A stretch of 64,000 nucleotides of DNA. Origin: Chaetoderma sp. LZ-2023a (taxonomy: Eukaryota > Mollusca > Caudofoveata > Chaetodermatida > Chaetodermatidae). The notes under the pieces were generated by a model that saw only the letters and a list, made by a program, of their open reading frames with translations, was not told where the DNA came from and ran no database searches. Shown piece after piece: positions 33,453-45,700 of this stretch. Position 1 is the first letter of the stretch; every line of letters begins with the position of its first letter. Both the position numbers and the translations under genes were made by a program. The DNA lies in NCBI GenBank assembly GCA_034401795.1, contig CM067372.1, positions 41,644,429 through 41,708,428 on the forward strand, written 5' to 3'.

Positions 33453-35292
33453 AGCTCACCTGGCTTGAAAGGCCAAGCTTATGTCGTGGCGACCATACGT
33501 CGTCCGTCTGTCAACTTTTCCTTTAAACGACTTCTCATGAACCGCTGGGCCAATTTCAATTATATTTGGCAGGAAGCATCCTTGGGGCATAGGGATCCAA
33601 GTTTGTTCAAAGGAAGCCGATCGGCCAATTAGGCCGGCGGCCATCTTGGATTTTGGTCGATTTTTAGAAACATCTTTAAAAATCTTCTCCGAAACTGCTT
33701 GAGGGATTGAAGGAAACCTCATGAAATATGATCTAGGGCAAGAGCTCAACCAAATTTGTTCAAGGGAACTTAATTGGTCAAATAGTTTGGCGGGCATCTT
33801 GGTTGACCTAGTTTTAGCGAAAATAACTTCTCCAGAACCGCTGAAGGGATCAGGCAGAAATTTGGCAAATATGATTAGGGACTAAGGGCCAGTAAAGATT
33901 GTTCAAGAGAAGCTGATCCGTCAAAAAACATGGCCGCTGTGGGCCAATCAAAATATAGCATGTTTGGTGGCCATATTGGATTTTTTTATTTGATGGATTT
34001 TGAGGCCGAAATTAGTTTTATGTAGGTTTTTGGGTATTCTGATTTCAAATTTGCAATTTTCAAAACTGTCGGATAAACAGTTTGGTGGCCATCTTGGGTC
34101 ATTTTTCCGCCAAAAACTCCCATACTAAAGCAATGGAAATTAAAAATATCTTCTCGAGAACTACTGGGCCGATTTCAATTATATTTGGCATGAAGCATCC
34201 TTAAGGCATAGAGATTCAAGTTTGTTCAAACGAACCCGATTGGCCAATTTTGCCGACGACATTCTTGGATTTCGGCCGATCTTCAGAAATGTTTTTAAAA
34301 ATCTCCACCCAAACCATTTAGAGGATCGATTCAAAACTCACAAAATATGATCTAGGGTAAGCGCTGAATCAAGTTTGTTCAAGGGAACTTAATTGACCAA
34401 ATGGATCAGCGGCCATCTTGGATGGCCTAGTTTTCACAAAAACAACTTCTTCCCCAGAACCGCTGAAGCGATCAGGCCAAAATTTGTGATATATAATTAG
34501 CAACTAAGGGTGATTGATATTTGTTCAAGAGAAGTTGATTCGTCAAAAAACATGGCCGCGGTGGACCAATCAAAATATAGTGTGTTTGGCAGCCATATTG
34601 GTTTTTTTTAATTGATGGATTTTGATGGTAAAATTGGTTCTATGTATGTTTTTGGGTATTCTGAGCTCAAATTTGCAACTTTTGAAACTGTCGGATAAAC
34701 GGTTTGGCGGCCATCTTGGATAATTTTCTCGTCAAAAGATCCCATGCTAAAGCAATGGGGAAATTTTAAATGTCCTCGAGAACTACCAGGCCGATTTCAA
34801 TTATATTTGGCAGGAAGCATCCTTAGGGCATAAGGATCCAACTTTGTTCAAATGAACCCGATCGGCCAATTTTCCCAGCGGCCATTTTGGATATCGTGCA
34901 ATTTCAGGAAATGTCTAAAAATCTTCTCCGAAACCACTTGGGGAATCTTCATCTAGGCCAATAGGTAAGCCAAGTTTGTTCAAGAGGACTTGATTGATCA
35001 AATGGTTTGGCGACCATCTTAGATGACCTGCTTTTCACGTAAATGACTTCCAGAACCGCTGAAGGGATCAGGCCGAAATTTGAACCATTAAAATTTGTTC
35101 ACGGGAAGTTGATCCATCAAAAGAATATGGGCGCCGTTGGGCAATCAAAATGTAGTGTGTTTGGCGGCCATATTGCACTTGCAAAAATGTCCACAAACTC
35201 ATTTAAAAGACTGCTAAACCACCCACCAACAATTTTGACAAAAATTGATGGTGCTCCAGGTGAGCGGCACAGGCCCCTTTGGCGTCTTGTTT
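33453..35292. mobile_element. Tandem-core element inserted in DIRS copy B
   Basis: Left AGCTCACCTGG at 33453 and subterminal right CCAGGTGAGCGG at 35256, followed by CAGGCCCC...GTCTTGTTT. The interior has three ~620-bp units (AATTATATTTGGCA(G/T)GAAGCATCC near 33560, 34179 and 34800), the same unit as the array at 17670. Each is about four ~155-bp subunits with CCATCTTGGAT. Non-coding. Confidence 0.8.
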
Positions 35293-35299
35293 AAATCAG

Positions 35300-36095
35300 C
35301 AGGTGAAAGACCAGGTGGCAGATGAGAAGAGGCATCTGGAAAAAGAGTGTGGTAAGAAGAGGAAGGCATCCATGCCAGACACGGAGGCCTTCCGTCTTGA
35401 AATGATGGGAGAAATGAAGAAGACGATCATGGATCTTTTCCCGGAGTTGCTTCGCAGCTTGCTTCCCGTGTCAGGTTCGTCATTGTCTTTTTCATTTGCT
35501 CCGGGACAGAGTGTTCCCGTCTCTGGGTCTGGTCCTCTTAGCAAACCAGTTTTCGTTATAGACCCAGAGACGGCTCCCGTTGGTCCGGCGCTGAGGCTTG
35601 CCTCACCCATGGACCCGGGAGTGAAAGCCACGGCCTCGGGCGTGCGCTTATCGAGTGCTTTAGAGCAGCCTAAGGCTAAGGGTATCAGCGCCTCATGCGA
35701 TACCCCTCCTGCCCTTTCTGGGCAGGAGGAAGAGGACACTCTGTTATGGCCTGCCGATGGCCACTGAAATGGATACCCACGGGGCCCCATGGGAAACCTT
35801 TTCCATGGAACTACTTCTTCGGGAGTAGGTTTCACGGCTCAATGGCTATGCCGGCTAGGAGCCGATGGCCATCCATACGGTATCCCTCGGCTTGCCGAGA
35901 GTTACCGTGAGGAAGTCCCGGACTATGGTGTCATGTCTTTAGCCCCCCCCCCACCCATGACGCCATAGATTCGGCTCCTGGAATAGCCACGGCGCAAGCC
36001 ATGCCGGCCCTTGTGGGTTCGTATGACTTCCCTGGCTATCCAGGAGTATCTTCAGCTCCGGCCATTACCCCACCAGTGAATGTGGTTGAGGATGA
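35300..36095 (+). pseudogene. DIRS gag-like region (copy B)
   Basis: Starts right after TTTAAATCAG with QVKDQVADEKRHLEKECGKK, a charged helical segment, then AFRLEMMGEMKKTIMDLFPE and a Pro/Ser-rich stretch; it stops at 35767. The homology to copy C goes on past the stop (TTTCCATGGAACTACT, GGATGACGAAGG), but in shifted frames. The phase fits splicing from the 17-codon leader. Cut at about 36095 by the hAT fragment. Confidence 0.6.
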
Positions 36096-36690
36096 CGAAG
36101 GCCCTAGCCTGTCTATTTGTTTTACCAACAGATATCTTGAGTCCATTCATAACCTGTAATTCTACAAAGTTAGCAAATTTGGAAAGAGGCTCCTCTTTCA
36201 TCACAATAAACAAAGCTGTTCTAAAAAGCTTTGTATACGAGTCAGTGCTTGATGATAAAAACATTGATCCAATTCTTGAAGCACCCATGCTTTCTTGTTT
36301 TGTTGTTTCAACATCACCGCTAGGACCAGTAGATCTGGGGGCAAGTCGTGATTTTAGGTTACAGGCATGCTCATGCAAGGATCCTGGCTTGCAGTGGCGT
36401 TCTACGTTAGCCTTATGAACATAGCTAACACCATCAATGTACTGTTTTACACTATCAAGTACGGCACCTCTTAAACCACGTTTCTTTGCCTCAATTTGAA
36501 TTTCATTCTAATATTCATTACAAGTTGTACATCTAAGTTTCTCAATTCGATTGTCCTCATCAACATCATAGTTAAAATGTGACGAAACACTCCACTTCTT
36601 AAAAGTTTTAATTGTCACTGATTCATATTTTACTTGGTATTCATTTTGATTGACAATCTGATTCTCTGTTAGCAGACCAGAGCTTATTGT
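36096..36690 (-). pseudogene. hAT/ZNF862-like zinc-finger protein fragment
   Basis: Minus-strand reading gives KTFKKWSVSSHFNYDV, LRCTTCNEY, a stop, then RGLRGAVLDSVKQYIDGVSY, NVERHCKPGSLHEHACNLK, and LFRTALFIVMKEEPLSKFA with NFVELQVMNG. The C-x2-C ... H-x4-H arrangement and the 'FRTA.. ..LELQ.. NG' stretch resemble the N-terminal part of hAT-derived ZNF862/KIAA1586-type proteins, by recall only. It has an in-frame TAG after the first zinc ligands and no catalytic domain. Confidence 0.55.
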
Positions 36691-37601
36691 AGATAACTCA
36701 TCACTTTAACTGTACTATTTCAAATTAAAATCAAGCAATTAATGTATTTTTGTATTTATTTATTTAAATTCGATCTTACCGACGATCTTACAGAAAGTAA
36801 ACAAAAAACCCTCTCAAAATCGGCAACATTCGGCGTTATACTGTATCAAAATGTGAATCCGACAACAACCGAATGTGCCAAGCTACGTCATTAGATACGT
36901 TCAACGAGCACGCTCTAAATAGCTGTTGTCAATTATTTACCCGCCGAACACGAGTTGTTCACTAGATAATCTGACAATTGTGCGCTCATCAAGAAAGCTG
37001 TCGCCGGCAATGTGTTTTACAAGTTGAACTACCATAGTTTCCCGGCGCTTCAATTTTCGCAAGTCGTGAAATTACGAAATATTGAGTAATATCGTTTAAC
37101 CAATGGTATATCAATTGTCTAACAGGCTATTATTGATTGAATATCAAGTTTTTATAGGCGGAAACGGCCGGAATTAATCATCATCAGCCCAGTAAATTTG
37201 GGAAAACCGGCTTTCGCATTTTGTAAATGTCTGCGCAGTTTATTCTGCTATTGTAGTGCGGCAGGTCAAAGCTGCGCAGTTACGAAAAAACGTGTCAGTG
37301 CGCATCACAGATCCATAAATATATAGGTCTATGGTTGAATTTTGACAGATCGTTGTACGTGACGTTTATCATAACATTTCCGATAACAAATGTTGTATTA
37401 TTTTATATTTCTGGCGCATGATCGTAGGCATGTTTGGCATTTAGATATTTAGTTCTGGCCTATGATTTCTCCTTGTAAGCTCAAGTAGACTCTATGAAAT
37501 ATCAACAACTTTTCACGCGAATGAAAAATAGGTTACGTGAAAAACCGCAGTGTAACCTGAACGCGAACGACTGTTTCGTTCGCGCAATTTGGACATCCCT
37601 G
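36096..37601 (-). mobile_element. hAT-type transposon fragment (3' truncated) inside DIRS copy B
   Basis: On the minus strand the end at 37577-37601 reads CAGGGATGTCCAAATTGCG, a terminal repeat of the form common in hAT elements. Downstream on that strand, 36700 to 36096 encodes a transposase-like N-terminal part (separate entry). The other end is missing at 36096, where DIRS gag sequence begins. The DIRS sequence between gag and the recombinase tail is gone, so a deletion took part of both elements. 36730-37560 is non-coding here. Confidence 0.65.
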
Positions 37602-37720
37602 ATTTCTAGGTGGATTGTGGAATGCATCCAGCAAAATGGCACTGTGAGTCTAGTTTTACACATCATTACCTCCGTGACACGTCAAATCCGCTTGCCTTAT
37701 CGATTTTACATAAACGTTAA
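37602..37720 (+). pseudogene. DIRS tyrosine recombinase tail (copy B, deleted)
   Basis: ATTTCTAGGTGGATTGTGGAA matches copy A near 980. After about 30 bases it jumps to AATGGCACTGTGAGTC, equivalent to copy A at 1132. The HSVRG box is therefore deleted, while the CATCATTACCTCC tyrosine segment and the stop remain. Non-functional. Confidence 0.75.
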
Positions 37721-38594
37721 ATCTGTATATATTTGTAAATATTGTATATGAGGCCGTTGACTCACACACAGTGCAATTTAGTGGGGGAATCCCCGCTTTT
37801 CCGTACTGTACCTACCATCGCAAGCGGTGATTAAATGGAATCTCGTCAAAATAGGTTCGTCCTATATTTGGTGATGGTTATTTTTTGTCACTATTTTTAT
37901 TACTTACTAAAATGGTGATGGCTTTGTGTTCTTTGTGGTTCCATCAGGGAGTATATGAAATGAAGCTTTCGTCCGATGTCTTATAGTACTTTAGCACGAG
38001 CACATAGAGACGTATAGGACATTGAGGTCATTGCTCCCTCTTTAAAAGAGGGAGGGGTGGTGGGGTGGTGAAGCGAATGTTAAACGGTCATTACTCTCAA
38101 CATCGGTTGTGTTATCCGATGTCCAAGTCATTTCCTGATTGTGTTTACATACGCAATTTCAGATGTTTTTTTGTGCTCCAGAAGCAAAGAAGCTTGCTCT
38201 TCTAGGCATGAGCCGGTCTTCTGACCTTCGCCTCCCTCCCGCCGAATTCTCTTTCGAATTCTGGCTATATCATAGAGTATCAGGGTGGTCACTAGAGAGT
38301 TGATACTTACCACCCTGATACGATCCCGGCCTCCGCCCCACAGAGGCTCGGTCTATCAGCGTTTTATGTTGCAATTATGTCAGCCAATGATTTGGAATAG
38401 AAAGAGACAGCCCCGTGCATGTGCGAGTTTGGGCCGCACATTCGCTGGACTGTCAGTTGAGTAACCTGCCCAGTGGGGGCGGTTTCTTTTTAATTCTGAG
38501 TTATTGAAGCTAGGTCGATATTTGGGAAATATCATAGAGTATCAGGGTGGTAAGTATCAACTCTCGTGAAAAAAGAAATCTGTGATTTCATTTA
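37721..38594 (+). repeat. DIRS copy B terminal region with shortened internal complementary region
   Basis: Matches copy A 1216-2127 in order: TAGTACTTTAGCACGAGCAC, a G-rich run, ATCCGATGTCC, GCCTCCCTCCCGCC. Positions 38266-38290 complement the left end and 38293-38320 complement the right end, both truncated at their junction. The right terminal repeat at 38390-38594 mirrors 32478-32670. Confidence 0.75.
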
Positions 38595-38950
38595 TTCTAT
38601 GAGAAAATTGAATTTTTCACAAACAGATTCGAGGGTTAAAGTGTTAAATACAGAGTTTATCGACTTTATTGCATAAAATCATACTCTATATCACTTGCCT
38701 AGGTTCATGACATACCATCTTAGATTATCACTCATTTAACCTATTGAACACCAGGTGGTATCCAAGAAATCTGATTTTAAGAAAATCATAGTTCATGCAT
38801 GTAAGCTGGTAAATGTGTTGAAACAAATATGACAGGAACTTATATCAGAAATTCTTCCCAGTGAAATATTTTCAAAATTTTCAACAGAATACATCCTGTA
38901 AATTCATTTCATGTTCATAGGGTTAAGATGTAGATGTTTATTTGTTACAG

Positions 38951-39072
38951 AGTAGGTGAAAGTACAGATGACACACTGATAGGCAAGCTACAGACGAATT
39001 GTTCCGCAGTAACTTACAGCAGTTGCGATATAGCTGATGTCAATTCAACAGGAATACAGGAAGAAAATGATG
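38951..39072 (+). CDS. ABCA3-like: ABCA3-like exon 9: linker before TMD2
   Basis: Acceptor TATTTGTTACAG ends at 38950; donor GTATGA at 39073. Completes the Arg codon of exon 8 and encodes VGESTDDTLIGKLQTN followed by a polar, poorly conserved linker that ends QEEND. Junction FLR|VGE is as in ABCA3. Low conservation is expected here; the matching phases on both sides are the main support. Confidence 0.85.
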
Positions 39073-39139
39073 GTATGATTTGTACTGATCTTGACAACTA
39101 ATATTAACCTATTTTAGTTACATCAGATTAGTAATTTTT

Positions 39140-40181
39140 AGCTCACCTGGCTCGAAAAGAGCTTATGCTGGGGTGACCGTCCGTCATCTGTCCATTAACT
39201 TTTGCTTTAAAACAGTACTCCACATTAACCGCTTTGGCGATTTCAACCAAATTTGGCTGGAAGTGCCTTATGGTTGTAAGCTCTAGAACATCCATTCAGA
39301 ATTTTGATTCATAAATTTTTTGGGTGAAAATCTGAGATTTAAAAAAAAAAGTACCGAAATTTGTCAAATTGCTTCTTCTCCTTGCCATTCTCAACGATTT
39401 TAACCAAATTTGGTTGAAAAGATGCTATGGCCATAGGCTTTAGAAACTCCATTTGGAATTTTGATTCATAAATTTCTTGGATGAAAATCTTAGATTTTAT
39501 GAAAAATGTACCGGAAATTGTCAAATTGCTTCTTCTCCTTACCATTCTAAGAGATTTAAACCAAATTCAGCTGAAAGGATCTTGTGGTGATGGCTCTAGA
39601 ACTGCCATGCAGAATTCCGATTCGTCAATTTTTTGGGTGAAAATTTTAGATTTTATGAAGAAATTTACTGGAAATGGTCAAAATCCTATGCCGTTCCTAT
39701 CTGCTTAACATATTTCAACCAAATTTGGTTAGATGGATTCTATGGTGGTAGGCTCCAGAACTTCCATTCAGAATTTTGATTCATCAATTTTTTGGGGTGA
39801 AAATCTGAGATTTTATGACAAATTTACCGGACATTGTCAAATTGCTTCTTCTTGTAAACTTAACTGATTTCAAGCAAATTTGGCCAAAAGGATCGTATGA
39901 TCATAGGCTCTATAACTTGCATTAAGATTTTGATTTATCAAATTTTTTGGGTGAAAATCTTACATTTTATTACATGCTTCTTCTCCTTACTACTTTGAGC
40001 AATTTCAATCAAACTTGGTTAACATGATCCTATGATCATAGGCACCAGAATATCCATTTAGAATTTTGATTGGTAGATTTTTTCTGTGAACATTTTTTGC
40101 ATCTTATTTAATGTAGCGAATCATGTACATTTAAATGCTAATGGTCCAGGTGAGCGTCACATACCCTTGGGCCTCTTGTTT
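39140..40181. mobile_element. Tandem-core element with ~157-bp units and AGCTCACCTGG ends
   Basis: Left AGCTCACCTGG at 39140, subterminal right CCAGGTGAGCG at 40146, then CCCTTGGGCCTCTTGTTT. The interior is about six ~157-bp units (CCAAATTTGGTTGAAAAGATG and TTTTGGGTGAAAATCTTAGAT variants near 39250, 39412, 39567, 39729, 39883 and 40020). The ends equal those of the element at 33453 but the units equal those at 7378. Non-coding. Confidence 0.8.
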
Positions 40182-40496
40182 AGGTACATATCCATACACA
40201 TAGACAGACAGACAGACCGACCGATAATAGCCTCCCACTAATGGAGAGAGAATAATAACATGGTGTCGATTTATTTATGAAAATGATGTGTATAGACACC
40301 GTCCAATAGCAGAGTTCTGAGTCCCTAAAAGCTGAACCTGGTTGTGGATTGGATGAGTCTCATGGTGTGTATGGTCCGTTAATTACATTAACTTAATGAC
40401 ACATAAATAACTAAATACATGACCTTGTTAGATTTTCAATGTATTGAAAACTTTGGGGATCATTATTCTAAACATTATAACTCTTTAATGGAGAAA

Positions 40497-40833
40497 TCTA
40501 GTTTTAACTAAGACCTGCTCATCTCTAGCTAAGCTCCACCCAAACTTCGCCCGTGTTGGGATACATCAATCCCTGAACTCCCCGACTATTAATTTCCAGA
40601 AATCTTTACAGCGAAGCTGTTGAGTATTTTTAAACTAATTTGACTGTTACTGCCTATAGCAGCAACCAGCGCCCAGTCAAATTAGTTTCAAAAAATTTTG
40701 CAAATCATACAACAATGCTTTATCCCGTCATCAATTATGCATCCGTGACAAACTTAATTACATCATTCATCATCCTAGACATATAGTTGATTATGACATC
40801 ATATGATTGATCGATAAACTGGAAAGGTTCATT
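40497..40833. mobile_element. Hairpin MITE family H, copy 3 (diverged)
   Basis: Opposite orientation to the copies at 9022 and 29315. Contains CTAGCTAAGCTCCACCCAAAC, the palindrome arms AAACTAATTTGACTG (40633) and CCCAGTCAAATTAGTTTCAAA (40672), GTTGATTATGACATCATATG and the end GGAAAGGTTCATT. Confidence 0.75.
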
Positions 40834-41603
40834 GTCAAAATTGGTCAGGATAAATGGGATTTTTTCTTTATTACTATCAGTTTACAGACCAAGAGAAATT
40901 TTTATTTTAAAGTTTACCACTTGAGTGACTTTGGCTGACTTGACTATTAATATGTTAATATATTCAGATTATAGAAAACTGCGAGCCGTTACTTTAAGTA
41001 TTATGATCTATGTACATCCATATAAGCTACTACTACCCACTTGCTTTTTGCCTGTGCTATGTATACACTCAAACCAGTCTTTAGCTCTTTAATCATCAAA
41101 TTTACTCAAGAAAATCTAAATATTTGCTTGTTTAATATCGGTTTACAGGACACACGGGAATGACTGGCTTGGTTATTGAGCCATGTATTCCACTGGTAAA
41201 TTTTCAAAAGTTTGTCTTGCAAATGGGCATTCCTCAAGACCACTGCAGAGGCCCAATTTTGGAGGGGTTTGACCATGAAAGGGTTTGCATACACTTAGTT
41301 TTGGGTCCAGAATATGATGTCTGTCCAGAAAATGACGGTTTTATAAGACACATGGTCATGAAAAGAACAGTTTCAAGGAATGACAATTATTTACTCACAA
41401 ACAAGATTTATAACTGTCTTTAGTGACCACCTTTGATGGTATATACAGTGTTTGTTATAGACATGTTTGATTGTATCTAAAAATAGAATGGAGGTCTCAG
41501 CTCATGTGGAGACGTCCCCTGAGTGCAGATATAATCGTTTAAGGCAATGTTACTCTACTATAGTAAGTATATCACTAATATATGTCATATGTTTTCTCCT
41601 CAG
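40834..41603. repeat. Intron 9 remainder with TTAA-type MITE pieces
   Basis: 40885-40935 (ACCAAGAGAAATTTTTATTTT) and 41185-41250 (CCACTGGTAAATTTTCAAAAG, then AAATGGGCATTCCTCAAGACC) are pieces of the TTAA-type MITE family. The 87-codon open frame at 41160 runs through one and is not a gene. Confidence 0.45.
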
Positions 41604-42364
41604 GCGTTGCGGCACTCTATACACGAAACAGTGGCTACATCTTGTGCTGTCAGCAATTCTATGCTATGTTCCTAAAGCGTGTTCTTCATACTATGAGAAA
41701 CCTCCTTGTAACATCATGCCAGCTTGCTGTTCCTGTATTCTTTGCTATTTTAGCAGTGACAGTTTTAAAGACTATGCCTGAAGATCGTGTTTCACCTCCG
41801 CTGGTGCTGGAAGTGAATGATTACGGCACAACCTACGTACCATATGCGAGACAAGCTGAGACCGGAGACATCGCACAAACATTAGCATATCTATATCCTC
41901 AACAGTTTAATAGTACTGAAGGGAAACCTCTGAATATAAACACAATTTCAGGATTCGAAAATGCCAGCGATGTACAGGATTACTTGTTTGACAAAGCAAA
42001 GAGAAGTGTCACAAGATTTGATAACAATTACATCATTGCAGCTGCATTTCTGAAGAATTCTACTGAAACAAGTGTTAATGCTAAAGCGTACTTTAATGGC
42101 CAAGCCTACCATAGCTCAGCCCTGACATTGTCTGTCTTAGCCAATACTATTCTTCAGTATTTCACAAACACCAGCATAGCAATAGAAACAACCAATCATC
42201 CTCTGCCTCCATCAACGAGTGATAAGCTGAGCTCGGAGATGACATTTAGCACAGCTGGGTTCTTTGTCAGTTTTAGCCTTGTTTTTGGCATGTCATTCTT
42301 GGCCTCAAGTTTTGTTATATTCCTCATTAAAGAGCGATCTAACAAGGCTAAACTCATACAGTTC
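41604..42364 (+). CDS. ABCA3-like: ABCA3-like exon 10: TMD2 first helix and extracellular loop
   Basis: Acceptor TTTTCTCCTCAG ends at 41603; donor GTAAGT at 42365. Largest exon, 253 whole codons. Encodes CCQQFYAMFLKRVLHTMRN, the first TMD2 helix LVTSCQLAVPVFFAILAVTV, then about 165 residues of extracellular loop with several N-glycosylation sequons (NST, NTS, NSTET), NNYIIAAAFLKN and AYFNGQAYHSSALTL (the 'NxQAYHS' box of ABCA3-type proteins). It ends in a helix SLVFGMSFLASSFVIFLIKE and ERSNKAKLIQF. Confidence 0.96.
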
Positions 42365-42796
42365 GTAAGTACATCATAATTAAGTATTTAAAGGTCTATT
42401 TTATTTTGGGAGTAAAGATGGATTTCAATAGGGATGTTCATGAAAGATAAGACAACACTGCTTTAGAATACCATTACAGTTTTGATCAAGCATGCCTGCA
42501 TATTATCTGGGCACGAAAGAGGCAAAGCTCAACAGTATCTATTTGAATTATATATCTCAATATGAATTTAGAATTTAGTAAATATTCTGTTCAATATTTT
42601 GTAACTAATTTGATTAGCTGTTGCTTCCATAAACAGCTTACTTGTATACCTTGAAATCGAGATTTTAGGAATTCAAGGGTCAAAGTCTTAAATTTGATTC
42701 AAACATGCATGCAAGGGTAGGCGGAACTTAGGTCAGAAAGGACCAGGCATATATAAAAATGGATCTTTCTATTACAAATCCAGTAAGGGATGATTA
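42365..42796. repeat. Start of intron 10 with MITE H remnant
   Basis: 42575-42775 carries GTTCAATATTTTGTAACTAA and TACTTGTATACCTTGAAATC and ends AAAAATGGATCTTTC, a decayed family H copy. No gene. Confidence 0.45.
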
Positions 42797-45700
42797 TTGT
42801 GAACATCACAAGCTATGATATCTGTCTCATGTGAACATCATAAGCTATGATATCTGTTTCATGTGAACATCACAAGCTATGATATCTGTCTCATGTGAAC
42901 ATCACAAGCTATGATATCTGTCTCATGTGAACATCACAAGCTATGATATCTGTTTCATGTGAACATCACAAGCTATGATATCTGTCTCATGTGAACATCA
43001 CAAGCTATGATATCTGTTTCATGTGAACATCACAAGCTATGATATCTGTCTCATGTGAACATCACAAACTATGATATCTGTTTCATGTGAACATCACAAG
43101 CTATGATACATGTTTTATGTGAACATCACAAGCTATGATATCTGTCTCATGTGAACATCACAAGCTATGATATCTGTTTCATGTGAACATCACAAGCTAT
43201 GATATCTGTCTCATGTGAACATCACAAGCTATGATATCTGTCTCATGTGAACATCACAAGCTATGATATCTGTCTCATGTGAACATCACAAGCTATGATA
43301 TCTGTCTCATGTGAACATCACAAGCTATGATATCTGTTTCATGTGAACATCACAAGCTATGATATCTGTTTCATGTGAACATCACAAGCTATGATATCTG
43401 TCTCATGTGAACATCACAAGCTATGATATCTGTCTCATGTGAACATGACAAGCTATGATATCTGTCTCATGTGAACATCACAAACTATGATATATGTTTC
43501 ATGTGAACATCACAAGCTATGATATCTGTCTCATGTGAACATCACAAACTATGATATCTGTTTCATGTGAACATCACAAGCTATGATATCTGTCTCATGT
43601 GAACATCACAAGCTATGATATCTGTCTCATGTGAACATCACAAAGTATGATATCTGTTTCATGTGAACATCACAAGCTATGATATCTGTCTCATGTGAAC
43701 ATCACAAACCATGATATCTGTCTCATGTGAACATCACAAGCTATGATATCTGTTTCATGTGAACATCACAAGCTATGATATCTGTCTCATGTGAACATCA
43801 CAAACTATGATATCTGTTTCATGTGAACATCACAAGCTATGATATCTGTCTCATGTGAACATCACAAGCTATGATATCTGTCTCATGTGAACATCACAAA
43901 CTATGATATATGTTTCATGTGAACATCACAAGCTATGATATCTGTCTCATGTGAACATCACAAACTATGATATCTGTCTCATGTGAACATCACAAGCTAT
44001 GATATCTGTCTCATGTGAACATAACAAGCTATGATATCTGTCTCATGTGAACATCACAAGCTATGATATCTGTCTCATGTGAACATCACAAGCTATGATA
44101 TCTGTCTCATGTGAACATCACAAGCTATGATATCTGTCTCATGTGAACATCACAGTCTATGATATCTTCCTCATGTGAACATCACAAGCTATGATATCTG
44201 TCTCATGTGAACATCACAAGCTATGATATCTGTCTCATGTGAACATCACAAGCTATGATATCTGTTTCATGTGAATATCACAGTCTATGATATCTGTCTC
44301 ATGTGAATATCACAGTCTATGATATCTGTCTCATGTGAACATCACAAGCTATGATATCGATCTCATGTGAACATCACAGTCTATGATATCTGTTTCATGT
44401 GAATATCACAGTCTATGATATCTGTCTCATGTGAACATCGCAAGCTATGATATCGATCTCATGTGAACATCGCAAGCTATGATATCTGTTTCATGTGAAT
44501 ATCGCAGTCTATGATATCTGTTTCGTGTGAACATCACAAGCTATGATATCTGTCTCGTGTGAATATCACAGTCTATGATATCTGTCTCGTGTGAATATCA
44601 CAGTCTATGATATTTGTCTCATGTGAACATCACAAGCTATGATATCTGTCTCATGTGAACATCACAAGCTATGATATCTGTCTCATGTGAATATCACAGT
44701 CTATGATATCTGTCTCATGTGAACATCACAAGCTATGATATCTGTCTCATGTGAACATCACAAGCTATGATATCTGTTTCATGTGAATATCACAGTCTAT
44801 GATATCTGTCTCATGTGAATATCACAAGCTATGATATCTGTCTCATGTGAATATCACAGTCTATGATAGCTGTCTCATGTGAATATCACAGTCTATGATA
44901 GCTGTCTCATGTGAAGATCACAAGCTATGATAACTGTTTCATGTGAATATCACAGTCTATGATATCTGTCTCATGTGAATATCACAGTCTATGATATCTG
45001 TCTCATGTGAATATCACAAGCTATGATATCAATCTCATGTGAACATCTCAGTCTATGATATCTGTTTCATGTGAATATCACAGTCTATGATATCTGTCTC
45101 ATGTGAACATCACAAGCTATGATATCGATCTCATGTGAACATCGTAGGCTATGATATCTGTTTCATGTGAATATCACAGTCTATGATATCTGTCTCATGT
45201 GGACATCGCAAGCTATGATATCTGTTTCATGTGAACATAACAAGCTATGATATCTGTCTCATGTGAACATCACAAGCTATGATATCTGTCTCATGTGAAC
45301 ATCACAAGCTATGATATCTGTTTCATGTGAATATCACAGTCTATGATATCTGTCTCATGTGAATATCACAGTCTATGATATCTGTCTCATGTGAATATCA
45401 CAAGCTATGATATCGATCTCATGTGAACATCACAGTCTATGATATCTGTTTCATGTGAATATCACAGTCTATGATATCTGTTTCGTGTGAACATCACAAG
45501 CTATGATATCTGTCTCATGTGAATATCACAGTCTATGATATCTGTCTCATGTGAACATCACAAAGTATGATATCTGTTTCATGTGAACATCACAAGCTAT
45601 GATATCTGTCTCATGTGAACATCACAAAGTATGATATCTGTTTCATGTGAACATCACAAGCTATGATATCTGTCTCATGTGAACATCACAAACCATGATA

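Larger units (their letters stand above)
32478..38594 (+). mobile_element. DIRS-type retrotransposon copy B (rearranged), in intron 8
   Basis: The left end TTTCACATCAAGAGTATGC at 32478 and the right end GAAAAAAGAAATCTGTGATTTC to about 38594 form inverted terminal repeats (CCCTGATACTCT...AGAGTATCAGGG). Contents: short leader exon, a tandem-core element insertion (33453-35292), gag-like frame, a hAT fragment replacing the RT/RNase H and most of the recombinase, the last recombinase codons, and the terminal region. The intron also holds about 190 bp before and 355 bp after it that I cannot assign. Confidence 0.85.

Noticed and set aside
35296..35835. 179-codon minus-strand frame
   Set aside because: Antisense shadow of the gag-like region of DIRS copy B.
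41160..41423. 87-codon open frame before exon 10
   Set aside because: It runs through a TTAA-type MITE fragment, has no similarity to ABCA sequence, and the exon 10 join from exon 9 is already in phase.
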